A stretch of 64,000 bases of DNA from Pseudomonas vanderleydeniana (GTDB lineage: Bacteria > Pseudomonadota > Gammaproteobacteria > Pseudomonadales > Pseudomonadaceae). This document shows, one piece after another, positions 35,701 to 46,649 of this stretch. Numbering within the stretch: position 1 is the stretch's first letter; each line of letters starts with the position of its first letter. A program made the translations under genes and the position numbers. Under the pieces are notes generated by a model. The model was not told where the DNA came from and made no database searches. It was given only the letters and a program-made list of their open reading frames with translations. Location of the stretch: NCBI RefSeq assembly GCF_014268755.2, contig NZ_CP077093.1, positions 2,840,001 through 2,904,000 on the forward strand, given 5' to 3'.

Positions 35701-36525
35701 TTACTGGATCAGCTTCCAGTTCTTGTAGAAGACCCGGCGCAGGGCGAACACCGCGCCGGCGAAACCGGCGATCACGCCACGCAGGATGAAGGGCGTGCGG
35801 GATGGCCGCACGATATCGATGAACAGGCAGTAGCGCTTGGTGTCGTTCTTGTTGAACGAGGCATGCAGCAGGGTGTCATCGAAGATGAACAGCGGGTCGT
35901 CATGCCAGAAGTGCTTGTCCTTGCGGCATTGGATATACACACCGTCATGATGCGGGGCCGGTGCCATGTTGTAGAGCACGCGGAACATCATGCGCAGCGG
36001 GCCGAAGTGGAACGAGGTCGACTGGTTGGCGTTGAACACCGAGACGCCGATGGTTTTCACGTAGGGGTATTTCTGTTGCAGCTCGCGGATGTCCAGCTCG
36101 GTGTCGATCTTGCGTCCGTACCACTGGAAGAACAGCATGCCGCGCTTGTTCTGCGCCATGCGGCCGTCGAGGAACTGGATGATCTCGTCCTTGTGGTCCA
36201 TGGCCCGGTCGATGACCTGCTGCAACTCGCGCTGGCAGTCCTCGGGCAGGTCCTGCATGCGGTAGACGCCGCGGTTGCGACGGCTGACCAGGTCGAACAG
36301 GGTATTGAATGGCGACAGCACCCAGGTGTTGCGGCCGTTGCCGATGAAATATTTTTTCGCCAGTTCGGCGGTATAGATACCATTGCGCAGGAAATCGTAG
36401 ATGCCGCAGATCACCACCAGCGCCAGGAAGCCGAAGACGGTTTTCGGGAAGCAGTAGATGACCAGGAGCACGCCGAGCGTCCAGAGGAGCGAGACGATTT
36501 TCTTGCGGATGTTGCGGATACTCAT
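35701..36525 (-). CDS. lpxO: Lipid A hydroxylase LpxO (Asp/Asn beta-hydroxylase family)
   Basis: Membrane-anchored Fe(II)/2-oxoglutarate dioxygenase of 274 residues that adds a 2-hydroxyl to a lipid A acyl chain. N-terminal hydrophobic helix at about 9-42 (LWTLGVLLVIYCFPKTVFGF), then catalytic domain with STSFHFGPLRM, HDDPLFIFDDTLLHASFN carrying the His ligands, and RYCLFIDIVRP with the 2-oxoglutarate Arg. A second hydrophobic stretch near the C-terminus. Start at 36525 chosen by N-terminal family pattern. Affects outer-membrane permeability and immune recognition in related species. Confidence 0.85.
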   Translation of the reverse strand: MSIRNIRKKIVSLLWTLGVLLVIYCFPKTVFGFLALVVICGIYDFLRNGIYTAELAKKYFIGNGRNTWVLSPFNTLFDLVSRRNRGVYRMQDLPEDCQRELQQVIDRAMDHKDEIIQFLDGRMAQNKRGMLFFQWYGRKIDTELDIRELQQKYPYVKTIGVSVFNANQSTSFHFGPLRMMFRVLYNMAPAPHHDGVYIQCRKDKHFWHDDPLFIFDDTLLHASFNKNDTKRYCLFIDIVRPSRTPFILRGVIAGFAGAVFALRRVFYKNWKLIQ

Positions 36526-36817
36526 GAACCGGGGCTCCCTCAGAGCGATTGCGTCAGGTGTGGCGGGCGCCGGATGGCGCGTTGGAACCCAGGAAAGCAC
36601 CCTGTGAGGGTGCGCAACCGTCCGGGGTGACGGTCTGCCCGAATCAGCAGGCCTGGCAGGTCAGCCGATGCCTGCCATCATAGAAGCTCGGGCGATGGAT
36701 AATCGTATCAAATGTTACTGTTTTGTAAGGTTTCTTAACAATTTATTTAACGTGATGCGTGTAAAGCAGTCACTGGCATCGGGGTAATGGATGTCCAACC
36801 CCAACAAGGAGCAGGGC

Positions 36818-37483
36818 ATGAATATGAAGTGGGTTTCCGTGGGATTGGCCGTGTTGATGTTGTCGATGGGCGGCGCACAGGCGGATCAGCAGTCTTCATC
36901 GGGCAAGAACAAACAGAAAGGCCAGGCAGGTGAGTTCGATTATTACCTGCTGAGCCTGTCATGGTCTCCGACCTTCTGCCTGACCCATGCCGGTAATGAG
37001 CAATGCAAGGGCAAGGGCTATGGTTTCGTCCTCCATGGGCTCTGGCCGCAGTATGCCAAGGGCGGCTGGCCGCAGTTCTGTGCGCCGCTGACACCCTTGA
37101 CCGCCGCTCAACGCCAACAGGGACGCACGATGTTCCCGACGGCCAAGCTGCTCGAGCATGAGTGGAGCAAACACGGTACCTGCAGCGGCCTGGGCGCTGA
37201 CAGCTACCTCAATACCACCGACCAGGCCCTGGGCAAGGTGCACATTCCCGATGAGCTGCAGCCATCGACCCGTGTGCGCGAGTACTCCGCCGCGGAAATT
37301 GCCCAACTGTTCCAGCAGAGCAACCCGGGCCTGCCGGCCGACGGCATCGCCGTGGGTTGCAGCGGCCCGCAATTGTCGGAAGTACGGGTGTGCCTGAACA
37401 AGGACCTGGGCTTCGAATCGTGTGGCAAGGGTGTGAAAACCCAGTGCCGCGACGGCAAGGTGCGCCTGCCACCGATTCGCTGA
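36818..37483 (+). CDS. Ribonuclease T2 family enzyme, secreted
   Basis: RNase of 221 residues with a signal peptide of about 22 residues (GGAQA-DQ). Both catalytic segments are intact: CAS I HGLWPQ with His73, and CAS II LEHEWSKHGTC with His114, Glu115, Lys118 and His119. Several Cys pairs for disulfides suggest a periplasmic or extracellular location, like E. coli RNase I. Ribosome site AAGGAG lies 7 bases before the ATG at 36818. It would degrade RNA for phosphorus or nucleoside supply. Confidence 0.92.
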   Translation: MNMKWVSVGLAVLMLSMGGAQADQQSSSGKNKQKGQAGEFDYYLLSLSWSPTFCLTHAGNEQCKGKGYGFVLHGLWPQYAKGGWPQFCAPLTPLTAAQRQQGRTMFPTAKLLEHEWSKHGTCSGLGADSYLNTTDQALGKVHIPDELQPSTRVREYSAAEIAQLFQQSNPGLPADGIAVGCSGPQLSEVRVCLNKDLGFESCGKGVKTQCRDGKVRLPPIR

Positions 37484-37597
37484 GGCCAGGCTCTTGCTGA
37501 GCGGTGTCGGCTGGTGCCGCTCAAGTTGCAAGATTGTTCAAGACAGCACGGAAATGGCCTGCCACAGTCAGCGGCCATTTCCTGAAGTCCGAGCTTT

Positions 37598-38296
37598 ATG
37601 TCCGAACATTCCTTGCCTCGCACCGCCTTCCTGCGCGGTGCCGTGGCCATCATGCCGTTATCCCTGGCGACCGCACCCTGGGGGCTGCTGGCTGGCTCCA
37701 TGGCCATCGAGGCCAACCTGACCCCGCTGCAGGGCCAGGGCCTGTCCAGCATCGTGTTTGCCGGCGCCGCACAACTGGTGGCCATCGGCATGCTCAAGGG
37801 TGGGGCGGGGATCTTCTCGATCCTGCTGACCACCGCGCTGCTGACTTCGCAGCACTTGCTGTACGGCATGAGCATGCGCTCGGTGATCTCGCCATTGCCG
37901 GGACGCTGGCGCCTGGGGCTCGGGTTCCTGCTGACCGACGAGCTGTTCGCCCTGACCAGCCAGCATGACCGCCAGCAGTTCGATCGCTGGTACGCACTGG
38001 GCGTGGGGCTGACGTTCTATGTGGCCTGGAACCTGTTCACCCTGGCGGGGATCATCCTGGGCAGCAGCATTCCCGGCCTGGAGCACCTGGGGCTGGATTT
38101 CTCGATTGCCGCGACGTTCATCGCCCTGATCACGCCGGTGGTGCGCAGCGTACCGACGGTGGTCTGCGTGGCGGTGTCGCTGTTCTGCTCGGTGCTGTTC
38201 AGCTATTGGCAGTGGGGCTCGGCGCTGGTTCTGTCGGGCCTGGCGGGAATGACGGCGGGATTTGTCTGCAACAAGCTGTATCGGGGGCGTGAATGA
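37598..38296 (+). CDS. azlC: AzlC family amino acid exporter subunit (second copy)
   Basis: Membrane protein of 232 residues with the AzlC pattern AVAIMPLSLATAPWGLLAGS, IVFAGAAQLVAIGML and LLTSQHLLYGMSMRSVIS. Sequence differs markedly from the copy at 3498, so this is a distinct subfamily, perhaps with another substrate. Coupled by ATGA to azlD. 114 bases after the RNase T2 gene, on the same strand. Confidence 0.88.
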   Translation: MSEHSLPRTAFLRGAVAIMPLSLATAPWGLLAGSMAIEANLTPLQGQGLSSIVFAGAAQLVAIGMLKGGAGIFSILLTTALLTSQHLLYGMSMRSVISPLPGRWRLGLGFLLTDELFALTSQHDRQQFDRWYALGVGLTFYVAWNLFTLAGIILGSSIPGLEHLGLDFSIAATFIALITPVVRSVPTVVCVAVSLFCSVLFSYWQWGSALVLSGLAGMTAGFVCNKLYRGRE

Positions 38297-38607
38297 TGGT
38301 CTGGGCAGTGATCTTCGGCATGGGGCTGCTGGTGTTCCTCAACCGTTACGTCTTCCTCGAACCACGGCTGCCGTTGCGGCTGAGCAGCAATGCCCGGCAG
38401 TTTCTCGGTTTTGCCGTGCCGGGCATGCTGACGGCGATCTGCGGGCCGATCGTGTTCCTGCCGGAACGGCAGTTGAACCTGCACCTGGACAACCCCTACC
38501 TGATCAGCTCGCTGGTCGCGATCGGCCTGGTGCTCTATACCCGCAACACCCTGCTCAGCATGTTGCTGAGCATGGCGTTCTTCTTTCTCCTGCGCTGGTG
38601 GCTGTAG
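38293..38607 (+). CDS. azlD: AzlD family small subunit (second copy)
   Basis: Protein of 104 residues with about four membrane helices. LNRYVFLEPRLPLRLSSNAR at the start and NPYLISSLVAIGLVLYTRNT with LLSMLLSMAFFFLLRW at the end fit AzlD. Overlaps its partner by 4 bases. The 3' end is 3 bases from the stop of the convergent TonB receptor. Confidence 0.85.
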   Translation: MMVWAVIFGMGLLVFLNRYVFLEPRLPLRLSSNARQFLGFAVPGMLTAICGPIVFLPERQLNLHLDNPYLISSLVAIGLVLYTRNTLLSMLLSMAFFFLLRWWL

Positions 38608-38610
38608 GCG

Positions 38611-40953
38611 CTAGAACCGATAGTTCAGCCCCAGGGTCAGCGAGCGTTCCGGTGCCGGCTGGCGACCCCATGGGCTGGTGTCGATGCCGCGGAAGTAGTA
38701 CTCGCGGTTGAACAGGTTGCTGATGCCTGCCGAAGCCGTCAGTACTGTCTTGTCGTGCAGCGGGAACTGGCGTTCGATGGCGGTGTTCCAGACCCAGTAG
38801 GATGGCAGCCGGCCCACGGAGGCGTTGGCATCCTCGGCGCCGGTGTTGGCGGCGTCGGTGTAGGCGCTGCTCACGTACAGGCCGTCGAGGCTGTAGGTCC
38901 AGCGCTCGGCGAAGTGGTAGCGACCATCGACGCTGAACTGGTTGCGTGAGGAGAACGGTACTTCGTTGCCCTTGAAGCTGCCGTTGCGCTGCTTGGCATC
39001 GAGGTAGGCATAGCTGGCATGCAGGTCGAGGTCGGGCAGGGCGCCCGGGGTCCAGAATATCTCGCTCTCGATGCCCTGGTGGCGGGTGCTGCCGAGGTTG
39101 ACGTAGCGGTCGCTGGTGGCGTCGTAGACGATCTGGTCGTCGAAGTCGATGCGGTACACACCGAAGTCGACCCGCAGCCCCTGCCACGGGGTATAACGCA
39201 CACCGGTCTCGTAGTTCCAGGCCAGTTCGGCGCCGACATCACCTTCCTTGACGATCTGCGTCACCTGCGGTGGCCGCAGCGATTTCTGCGCGTTGGCGTA
39301 GACGTACCAGTCGTCGCTGGCCTGCCAGCCGACGGTCAGGCCGGGCAGCCACTCCTTGGACTCGTTGTCGTGCTTGAGGCTGGAGAGGCCGTCCTTGTAG
39401 TCCATCTGTGCGTCTTCATAACGCACGCCGGGGGTGATGGTCAGGCGGTTGTTGAACAGGCCGATGGCGTTGCTCAGGTAGAACGCCTTGGCCTCGTCAT
39501 TGAACTGCCAGTCGCGGAATGGCGTGGTCCGGCCAGTGGCGACGCTCTGGCGGTTGACCTTGTAGTCGATGTCTTCGTTGACGTAGCGGGCACCGACCAG
39601 CCAGGTCTGGCTGACGTCATCGCCGTCGATGCTCATGCTCAGGCGCGGCTCGGTACCCCAGACCTTGAAGTTGCGCGGGCCATCCTGCCGCGTGGCGGCG
39701 ATGCCGTCCGGGGTGAAGGGCAGGCCGACGATGAAGTTGCGATAGCTGTCGTGGGCGAAGTTGGTCCAGCTGAACTCCACCGAATCGAATGGGCCGATGG
39801 CGCCCAGGCGCTGGGTGTAGGTGCCCCAGACACGGTCGGTGTTGCCGTCGAAGTGGTCCAGCGGTCGGGTCGACTGGCGTGGATCGTCGCGGTAGTCCCT
39901 GACGCTGAGGGCGCCGGCCAGGTCCATGTCGGCCTCGTAGTGCTGCACGCCGAAGCTCAGCTCGCGGTCGTCGTCGATGTTCCACTGGCCGCGCAGTCGG
40001 TAGTTCTGGATATCGGTATCGGAGTGCTGGCGGCCCGCCTCGCCGGAAAGGGTGTTGAGGTCCAGTTGCAGGCCGAAGTTGTCGGTCAGGTAGCCGCCGG
40101 TGCCGAAGTAGGTGTCCCACAGTTGGCGGCCGCCGGCATTGAAGGTGGTGCGCTCCTGCAGGGTGTTCTCCCACTCGCGGGGAATCGGCTTGCTGATGAA
40201 GTTGATCACCCCGCCGACGTTGTTCGGGCCGTATTGCACTGCGGCGCCGCCACGGACGATATCGATCCGGTCGACGGTGGCCATGGTCACGGGGAACAGT
40301 GACAGGCCGGTCTGGCCATAGGGTGCCAGGGCCAGCGGAATGCCGTCGGACAGCGCCTGCAGTCGCCCGCTGCGGCTTTCGTACAGGCCGCGCACGGCGA
40401 TCTGCGGCAGGGCGCCGGTGCCGGTTTCGTCGAAGATCTTCACCCCGGGAACGCGTTGCAGGGCATCGTCGACGCCGCGCACACTGGCCTTGTTCAGGTT
40501 GTCCGCACCGACCACCGTGCGGCTGCCCGCGTAGGTCAGCACTTCAGGGTCGCTGGCACTGCCCAGCACGTCGCCCTTGATCACCATCGGCGCGATATAG
40601 GTGGTTTGCACCGGTTTTTGCGCAGCCGCCTGCGGCGTGCCTGCCGGTACGATGACGAAGGTCCGCTCGTCCTTGACCTGGGGTTGCAGGCCGCTGTTGT
40701 CCAGCAAGCGCTCCAGGGCCTGCTGGGGGGTGAAACTGCCCTTGAGCGGCTGCGTGGTGCGGCCCTGGGCGATATCGCTGGCGAACAGGATCTGCACCGA
40801 GGACTGGCGCGCCAGGGCATTGAGCGCCTGGTCCAGGCGCGAGCCGGGCAGGTCGAGTTCGACCTGGTCCTGGGCGTGGGCGGAAAGGGCGAACAACAGG
40901 CTGCTGGCCAACAGTGACAGGGGCAGGCGAGCGCTGCGCAGGAGGGGCTTCAT
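38611..40953 (-). CDS. TonB-dependent siderophore receptor with STN signalling domain (FecA-like)
   Basis: Outer-membrane receptor of 780 residues. Signal peptide 1-27, then an STN domain (about 30-105: SRLDQALNALARQSSVQILF, KGSFTPQQALERLLDNSGLQ) that talks to the FecR anti-sigma factor. The plug domain carries SVRGVDDALQRVPGV and RGGAAVQYGPNNVGGVINF, followed by a 22-strand barrel ending LGLNYRF. Resembles FecA, so ferric citrate is a reasonable ligand but not certain. It is transcribed after fecI and fecR in the same direction. Confidence 0.92.
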   Translation of the reverse strand: MKPLLRSARLPLSLLASSLLFALSAHAQDQVELDLPGSRLDQALNALARQSSVQILFASDIAQGRTTQPLKGSFTPQQALERLLDNSGLQPQVKDERTFVIVPAGTPQAAAQKPVQTTYIAPMVIKGDVLGSASDPEVLTYAGSRTVVGADNLNKASVRGVDDALQRVPGVKIFDETGTGALPQIAVRGLYESRSGRLQALSDGIPLALAPYGQTGLSLFPVTMATVDRIDIVRGGAAVQYGPNNVGGVINFISKPIPREWENTLQERTTFNAGGRQLWDTYFGTGGYLTDNFGLQLDLNTLSGEAGRQHSDTDIQNYRLRGQWNIDDDRELSFGVQHYEADMDLAGALSVRDYRDDPRQSTRPLDHFDGNTDRVWGTYTQRLGAIGPFDSVEFSWTNFAHDSYRNFIVGLPFTPDGIAATRQDGPRNFKVWGTEPRLSMSIDGDDVSQTWLVGARYVNEDIDYKVNRQSVATGRTTPFRDWQFNDEAKAFYLSNAIGLFNNRLTITPGVRYEDAQMDYKDGLSSLKHDNESKEWLPGLTVGWQASDDWYVYANAQKSLRPPQVTQIVKEGDVGAELAWNYETGVRYTPWQGLRVDFGVYRIDFDDQIVYDATSDRYVNLGSTRHQGIESEIFWTPGALPDLDLHASYAYLDAKQRNGSFKGNEVPFSSRNQFSVDGRYHFAERWTYSLDGLYVSSAYTDAANTGAEDANASVGRLPSYWVWNTAIERQFPLHDKTVLTASAGISNLFNREYYFRGIDTSPWGRQPAPERSLTLGLNYRF

Positions 40954-41031
40954 GGGGCGGTGGTCCTCGGAAAGTGGGAGCTTTGACTACCTGCCGTCAG
41001 CCGCGGTGGAAAACCCTACCTGTCGAAACGA

Positions 41032-41853
41032 TTATTTTTTCGCTGCCTTGTGCCGGATGTGCAAGGTGCCGTCGCTGTCGCTGTTCAGGCTCAAGGGCAG
41101 GATGCTCGGCAGCAGGGTCAGCAGGCCCTCGACCTGGCTGCTGTCGAACACGCCGGTGATCGGCAGGTTCGCCAGGTCCGCGGAGTCGAGGCGGATCGGC
41201 GCCGCGCGGTAGCGCTGGATCTGCTTCAGGGCCTCGGCCAGTGGCGTACGGTCGAAGATCAGTTGGTTGTGCTTCCAGGCAATGGCGGCCTCGGCGTCGA
41301 CATTGACCGAGTGCAGGCTTTGTCCCGTACGTGTTTCCACCTGTTGGCCCGGGAGCAGTTGCAGGCGCTGGCCATCGCCGGTCGCCACGTCGACCTTGCC
41401 GCGAACCAGGGTCACGCGCACGGCCGGATCGAGCCGGTCGACACTGAACAGCGTGCCCAATACGCGGACCTGGGTCGTACCGGCATCCACCTGGAACGGC
41501 CGGAACACGGTTTTCGATACATCGAACAGCGCACGCCCGGCCTGCAGTTCGACCCGCCGCGAGCGCAGGTGCCATTCCACCGTGGCGCGGCTGTTGCTGT
41601 CCAGGGTCATGCGACTGCCGTCGGCCAGGGTCAGCACGCGTTGTTCGCCCACTGCGCTGGCATAGGACTCATGGTGATAGGCCGGGTCCAACCAGGCCAG
41701 TCCGCCGGCCAGCAGCACGGCCAGCGCACCGGCACCCAGGGCCTTGCGGGGCGTGCGTGGCTTGGGCTCGGGCAGGGGAAAACGCTTGCGCAATTCTTCT
41801 CGATGCCGCGCCAGGGCTTCTTCTTCACGGGAGGAGGGTGGCAGGGCGGTCAT
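41032..41853 (-). CDS. fecR: FecR-type anti-sigma/sigma regulator
   Basis: Inner-membrane signal protein of 273 residues. Cytoplasmic N-terminus with a short Arg/Pro region (EEALARHREELRKRFPLPEP), one membrane helix at about 41-57, then a periplasmic FecR domain (VLTLADGSRMTLDSNSRATV, RAALFDV-like FDVSKTVFRPFQVDAG). It binds the receptor STN domain and controls the sigma factor. Start overlaps fecI stop by 4 bases (ATGA). Confidence 0.9.
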   Translation of the reverse strand: MTALPPSSREEEALARHREELRKRFPLPEPKPRTPRKALGAGALAVLLAGGLAWLDPAYHHESYASAVGEQRVLTLADGSRMTLDSNSRATVEWHLRSRRVELQAGRALFDVSKTVFRPFQVDAGTTQVRVLGTLFSVDRLDPAVRVTLVRGKVDVATGDGQRLQLLPGQQVETRTGQSLHSVNVDAEAAIAWKHNQLIFDRTPLAEALKQIQRYRAAPIRLDSADLANLPITGVFDSSQVEGLLTLLPSILPLSLNSDSDGTLHIRHKAAKK

Positions 41854-42374
41854 GAGGCACGTTCCGACAGGTCGAGGTGGGCGCGGCAGGCGGCCAGGCC
41901 GAGTTTCAGGTGCTTCTCCACGGTCTTCAGGGAGATGCCCAGGCGTGCCGCGACTTCTGCCTGCGGCAACTGGTGGATCTTGTGCATGACGAAGACCATC
42001 TGGCAGCGCGCCGGCAGTTGCTCGATGGCCTGGACCAGGCGCTCCAGTTCGCGTTCACCCTCGTATTGGCGAGCGGGCGAAGGGGCGTCGCAGACGGCAT
42101 CGAAGTGTTCGGGCTGTTCGACGATCCAGGCCTGGCGCCGCCGCTCGCTACGATAGCGGTCGACAGCCTGGTCGTGGGAAATCTTGCGCAACAGCGCCAG
42201 TGGTGTACGCACTTCCTGCGGTTCGCGCTTTTCCAGCAATTGCACGCAGACATCGTGGACCACTTCGCGGGCAAAGCCGCGATCACCGAAGCGCCGGCGC
42301 ACGTGATCGACCAGCTCGTCGTAATGACGCACCAGGGTGCTGAGCAGGGAGGGCTTGGCTGGGTCGAACGGCAT
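41850..42374 (-). CDS. fecI: FecI-like ECF sigma factor
   Basis: Sigma factor of 174 residues with region 2 at about 10-75 (YDELVDHVRRRFGDRGFARE, RKISHDQAVDRYRSERRR) and region 4 at 115-170 (LPARCQMVFVMHKIHQLPQA, VEKHLKLGL). Belongs to the iron-starvation group. It directs RNA polymerase to the receptor gene when the ferric siderophore binds. A Fur-like site lies 37 bases upstream. Confidence 0.92.
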   Translation of the reverse strand: MPFDPAKPSLLSTLVRHYDELVDHVRRRFGDRGFAREVVHDVCVQLLEKREPQEVRTPLALLRKISHDQAVDRYRSERRRQAWIVEQPEHFDAVCDAPSPARQYEGERELERLVQAIEQLPARCQMVFVMHKIHQLPQAEVAARLGISLKTVEKHLKLGLAACRAHLDLSERAS

Positions 42375-42410
42375 GATGGACCTGGGGCGAGGTGGTGCAG
42401 GCGCAAATAT

Positions 42411-42431
42411 AAATGAGAAACCTTTTCATTC
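42411..42431. promoter_or_regulatory. Fur box upstream of fecI
   Basis: AAATGAGAAACCTTTTCATTC contains the inverted repeat AATGAGAA/TTTTCATT (7 of 8 pairs) around a 2-3-nt centre, close to the Fur consensus with its GATAAT repeats. It is 37 bases upstream of the fecI start, where a repressor would block RNA polymerase. Consistent with iron-repressed FecIRA systems. Confidence 0.6.
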
Positions 42432-42539
42432 ATAGCCCTTGTAGAAAAGCCCTGATGGGTTGTCATAGGGGGCGGTTAGGGCAATACTGTGAGCCTGCTA
42501 TCTTCTTTTGAGGTGTTCGTCCCATGCGCAATTAATGCC

Positions 42540-42557
42540 GCCGTCTGTCCTGACGGC
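42540..42557 (+). promoter_or_regulatory. Leader hairpin upstream of the ABC-F gene
   Basis: GCCGTC-TGTCCT-GACGGC forms a 6-bp stem in the leader, about 55 bases before the ATG. An open frame in phase with the gene runs through this leader. ABC-F genes are often controlled by leader attenuation, but this hairpin lacks a T-run, so that is only a possibility. Confidence 0.35.
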
Positions 42558-42612
42558 CAGTCTCCATACCCCCTGCTACAGGGTGGAGTCCATGGCATTG
42601 ATTGGAGTTCGC

Positions 42613-44214
42613 ATGACGAATTCACACCTGGCGCTGGAAGGCGTTTCCTATGTACTGGCTGATGGCCGGGTACTTTTTTCCGGGCTCGAAGCCCGATTCG
42701 ATGAACAACCGACGGCGATTGTCGGACGCAATGGCGTCGGCAAGAGTGTGCTCACGCGGATCCTGGCCGGGCAGCTGTCGCCCTCCGAGGGGCATTGCCG
42801 GCGTCGTGGCAAGGTGCATTACCTGGCCCAGCAGATCGATCCGCACGCTTCGATTGCCGCACTGCTCGGGATAGGGGAACAGCTCGCGGCCCTCGAACGT
42901 ATCGAGGACGGTGGTCTCGACCCTGCCGACTACGACCTGATCGGTGAACGCTGGGATATTCGCCAGCAGCTACAGGCTGAACTGGAACGGCATGCGCTGA
43001 AGGGTCTGGATATCAGCCGTCCTGCCGCCAGCCTGAGTGGTGGCGAAGCGATGCGCGTGGCCCTGGCCGGAGCCAGCCTGTCCGATGCGCAAACGCTGAT
43101 TCTCGACGAGCCCAGCAACCACCTCGACCGGCCGGCACGCCAGTTCCTGATGGAGCAGTTGCGTCGTTGGCCGCGTGGCCTGGTCGTGATCAGTCACGAC
43201 CGGGAACTGCTGGAGCAGATGAGCCGGATCGTCGAGCTGTCCAGCCTGGGATTGCGCAGTTATGGCGGTGGCTACGCGTTCTATATGCAACAGAAGGCCG
43301 TTGAGCGCGACGAGGCCCTGCGCCAGTTGGAGCATGCCCGACTCGAACGCAGGCGTGCCGAGCAGGCGATACGACTGCAACAGGAGCGCCAGGAACAGCG
43401 TCAGGCCCGTGCCGAGCGCCAGGCCGGGCAGGCCAACCAGGCGCCGATCCTGCTGGGGCGACGCAAGGGCATCAGTGAGCAGACCCGCGGCAAGCAGCAG
43501 GCACAGCACGTGGCCGTCCGCGAAGGCCTGGCGCAACAGGTGCGTGACGCGGCCCGTGCGGTGGAGCAGGAAGTGGCGGTCGTGTTGCAGGCACCGGTCA
43601 GTTCGCAGGTGGCGCGACGGCGGGTGCTGGTGCTCGACGAACTGCGCCTGCCCCGCGTGCCAGGGGCGCTCAGCCTGGTGCTGCATGGGCAGCAGCGAGT
43701 CGGTGTGGTGGGGCGCAATGGCAGTGGCAAGTCCACCTTGCTCAAGGTGCTGGCCGGTCAGTTGGCTCCCGTGGGCGGTGACTTTTCCGTGAATGGCACG
43801 CTCGCCTATCTCGACCAGGGGCTGTCCACCATCGACCCGCAGCGTTCGATCCTGGAGCAGTTGCGAGCGGCGAACCGGCAGGCGAGCGAGGGCGCGTTGC
43901 GTACTCGCCTGGCGCAATTGGGCCTGGGCGCCGAGTGCGTCCTGCAGCCCAGCGGCCTGCTCAGCGGCGGGGAACGGCTCAAGGGGGCGCTGGCCTGCGT
44001 GCTCTATGCGGATGAGCCGCCGCAGGTACTGCTGCTGGATGAACCGAGCAATCACCTGGATCTGGTGTCGCTCCAGGCCCTGGAGAACATGTTGCTGCAG
44101 TTCCAGGGCACGCTGCTGGTGGTGTCCCATGACCAGCGGTTTCTCGATCAGCTCAAGCTGACCGAGCGCTTGCAGACGGGTGTCGATGGCTGGCAACTGC
44201 AACCCTGGGCGTGA
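42613..44214 (+). CDS. ABC-F family ATPase (ribosome-associated)
   Basis: Soluble protein of 533 residues with two ABC cassettes and no membrane part. Cassette 1: Walker A GRNGVGKS, signature LSGGEAMRVALA, Walker B LILDEPSNHLD. Cassette 2: GRNGSGKS, LSGGERLKGALA, LLLDEPSNHLD. The linker (about residues 230-300) is very Gln/Arg-rich (RRRAEQAIRLQQERQEQRQA), the part that reaches the ribosome P-site tRNA in ABC-F proteins. Roles include translation rescue or antibiotic protection; it is not one of the well-known resistance types that I can name. Start 42613 by family pattern. Confidence 0.88.
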   Translation: MTNSHLALEGVSYVLADGRVLFSGLEARFDEQPTAIVGRNGVGKSVLTRILAGQLSPSEGHCRRRGKVHYLAQQIDPHASIAALLGIGEQLAALERIEDGGLDPADYDLIGERWDIRQQLQAELERHALKGLDISRPAASLSGGEAMRVALAGASLSDAQTLILDEPSNHLDRPARQFLMEQLRRWPRGLVVISHDRELLEQMSRIVELSSLGLRSYGGGYAFYMQQKAVERDEALRQLEHARLERRRAEQAIRLQQERQEQRQARAERQAGQANQAPILLGRRKGISEQTRGKQQAQHVAVREGLAQQVRDAARAVEQEVAVVLQAPVSSQVARRRVLVLDELRLPRVPGALSLVLHGQQRVGVVGRNGSGKSTLLKVLAGQLAPVGGDFSVNGTLAYLDQGLSTIDPQRSILEQLRAANRQASEGALRTRLAQLGLGAECVLQPSGLLSGGERLKGALACVLYADEPPQVLLLDEPSNHLDLVSLQALENMLLQFQGTLLVVSHDQRFLDQLKLTERLQTGVDGWQLQPWA

Positions 44215-44217
44215 TGC

Positions 44218-46649
<2,432 letters not shown>

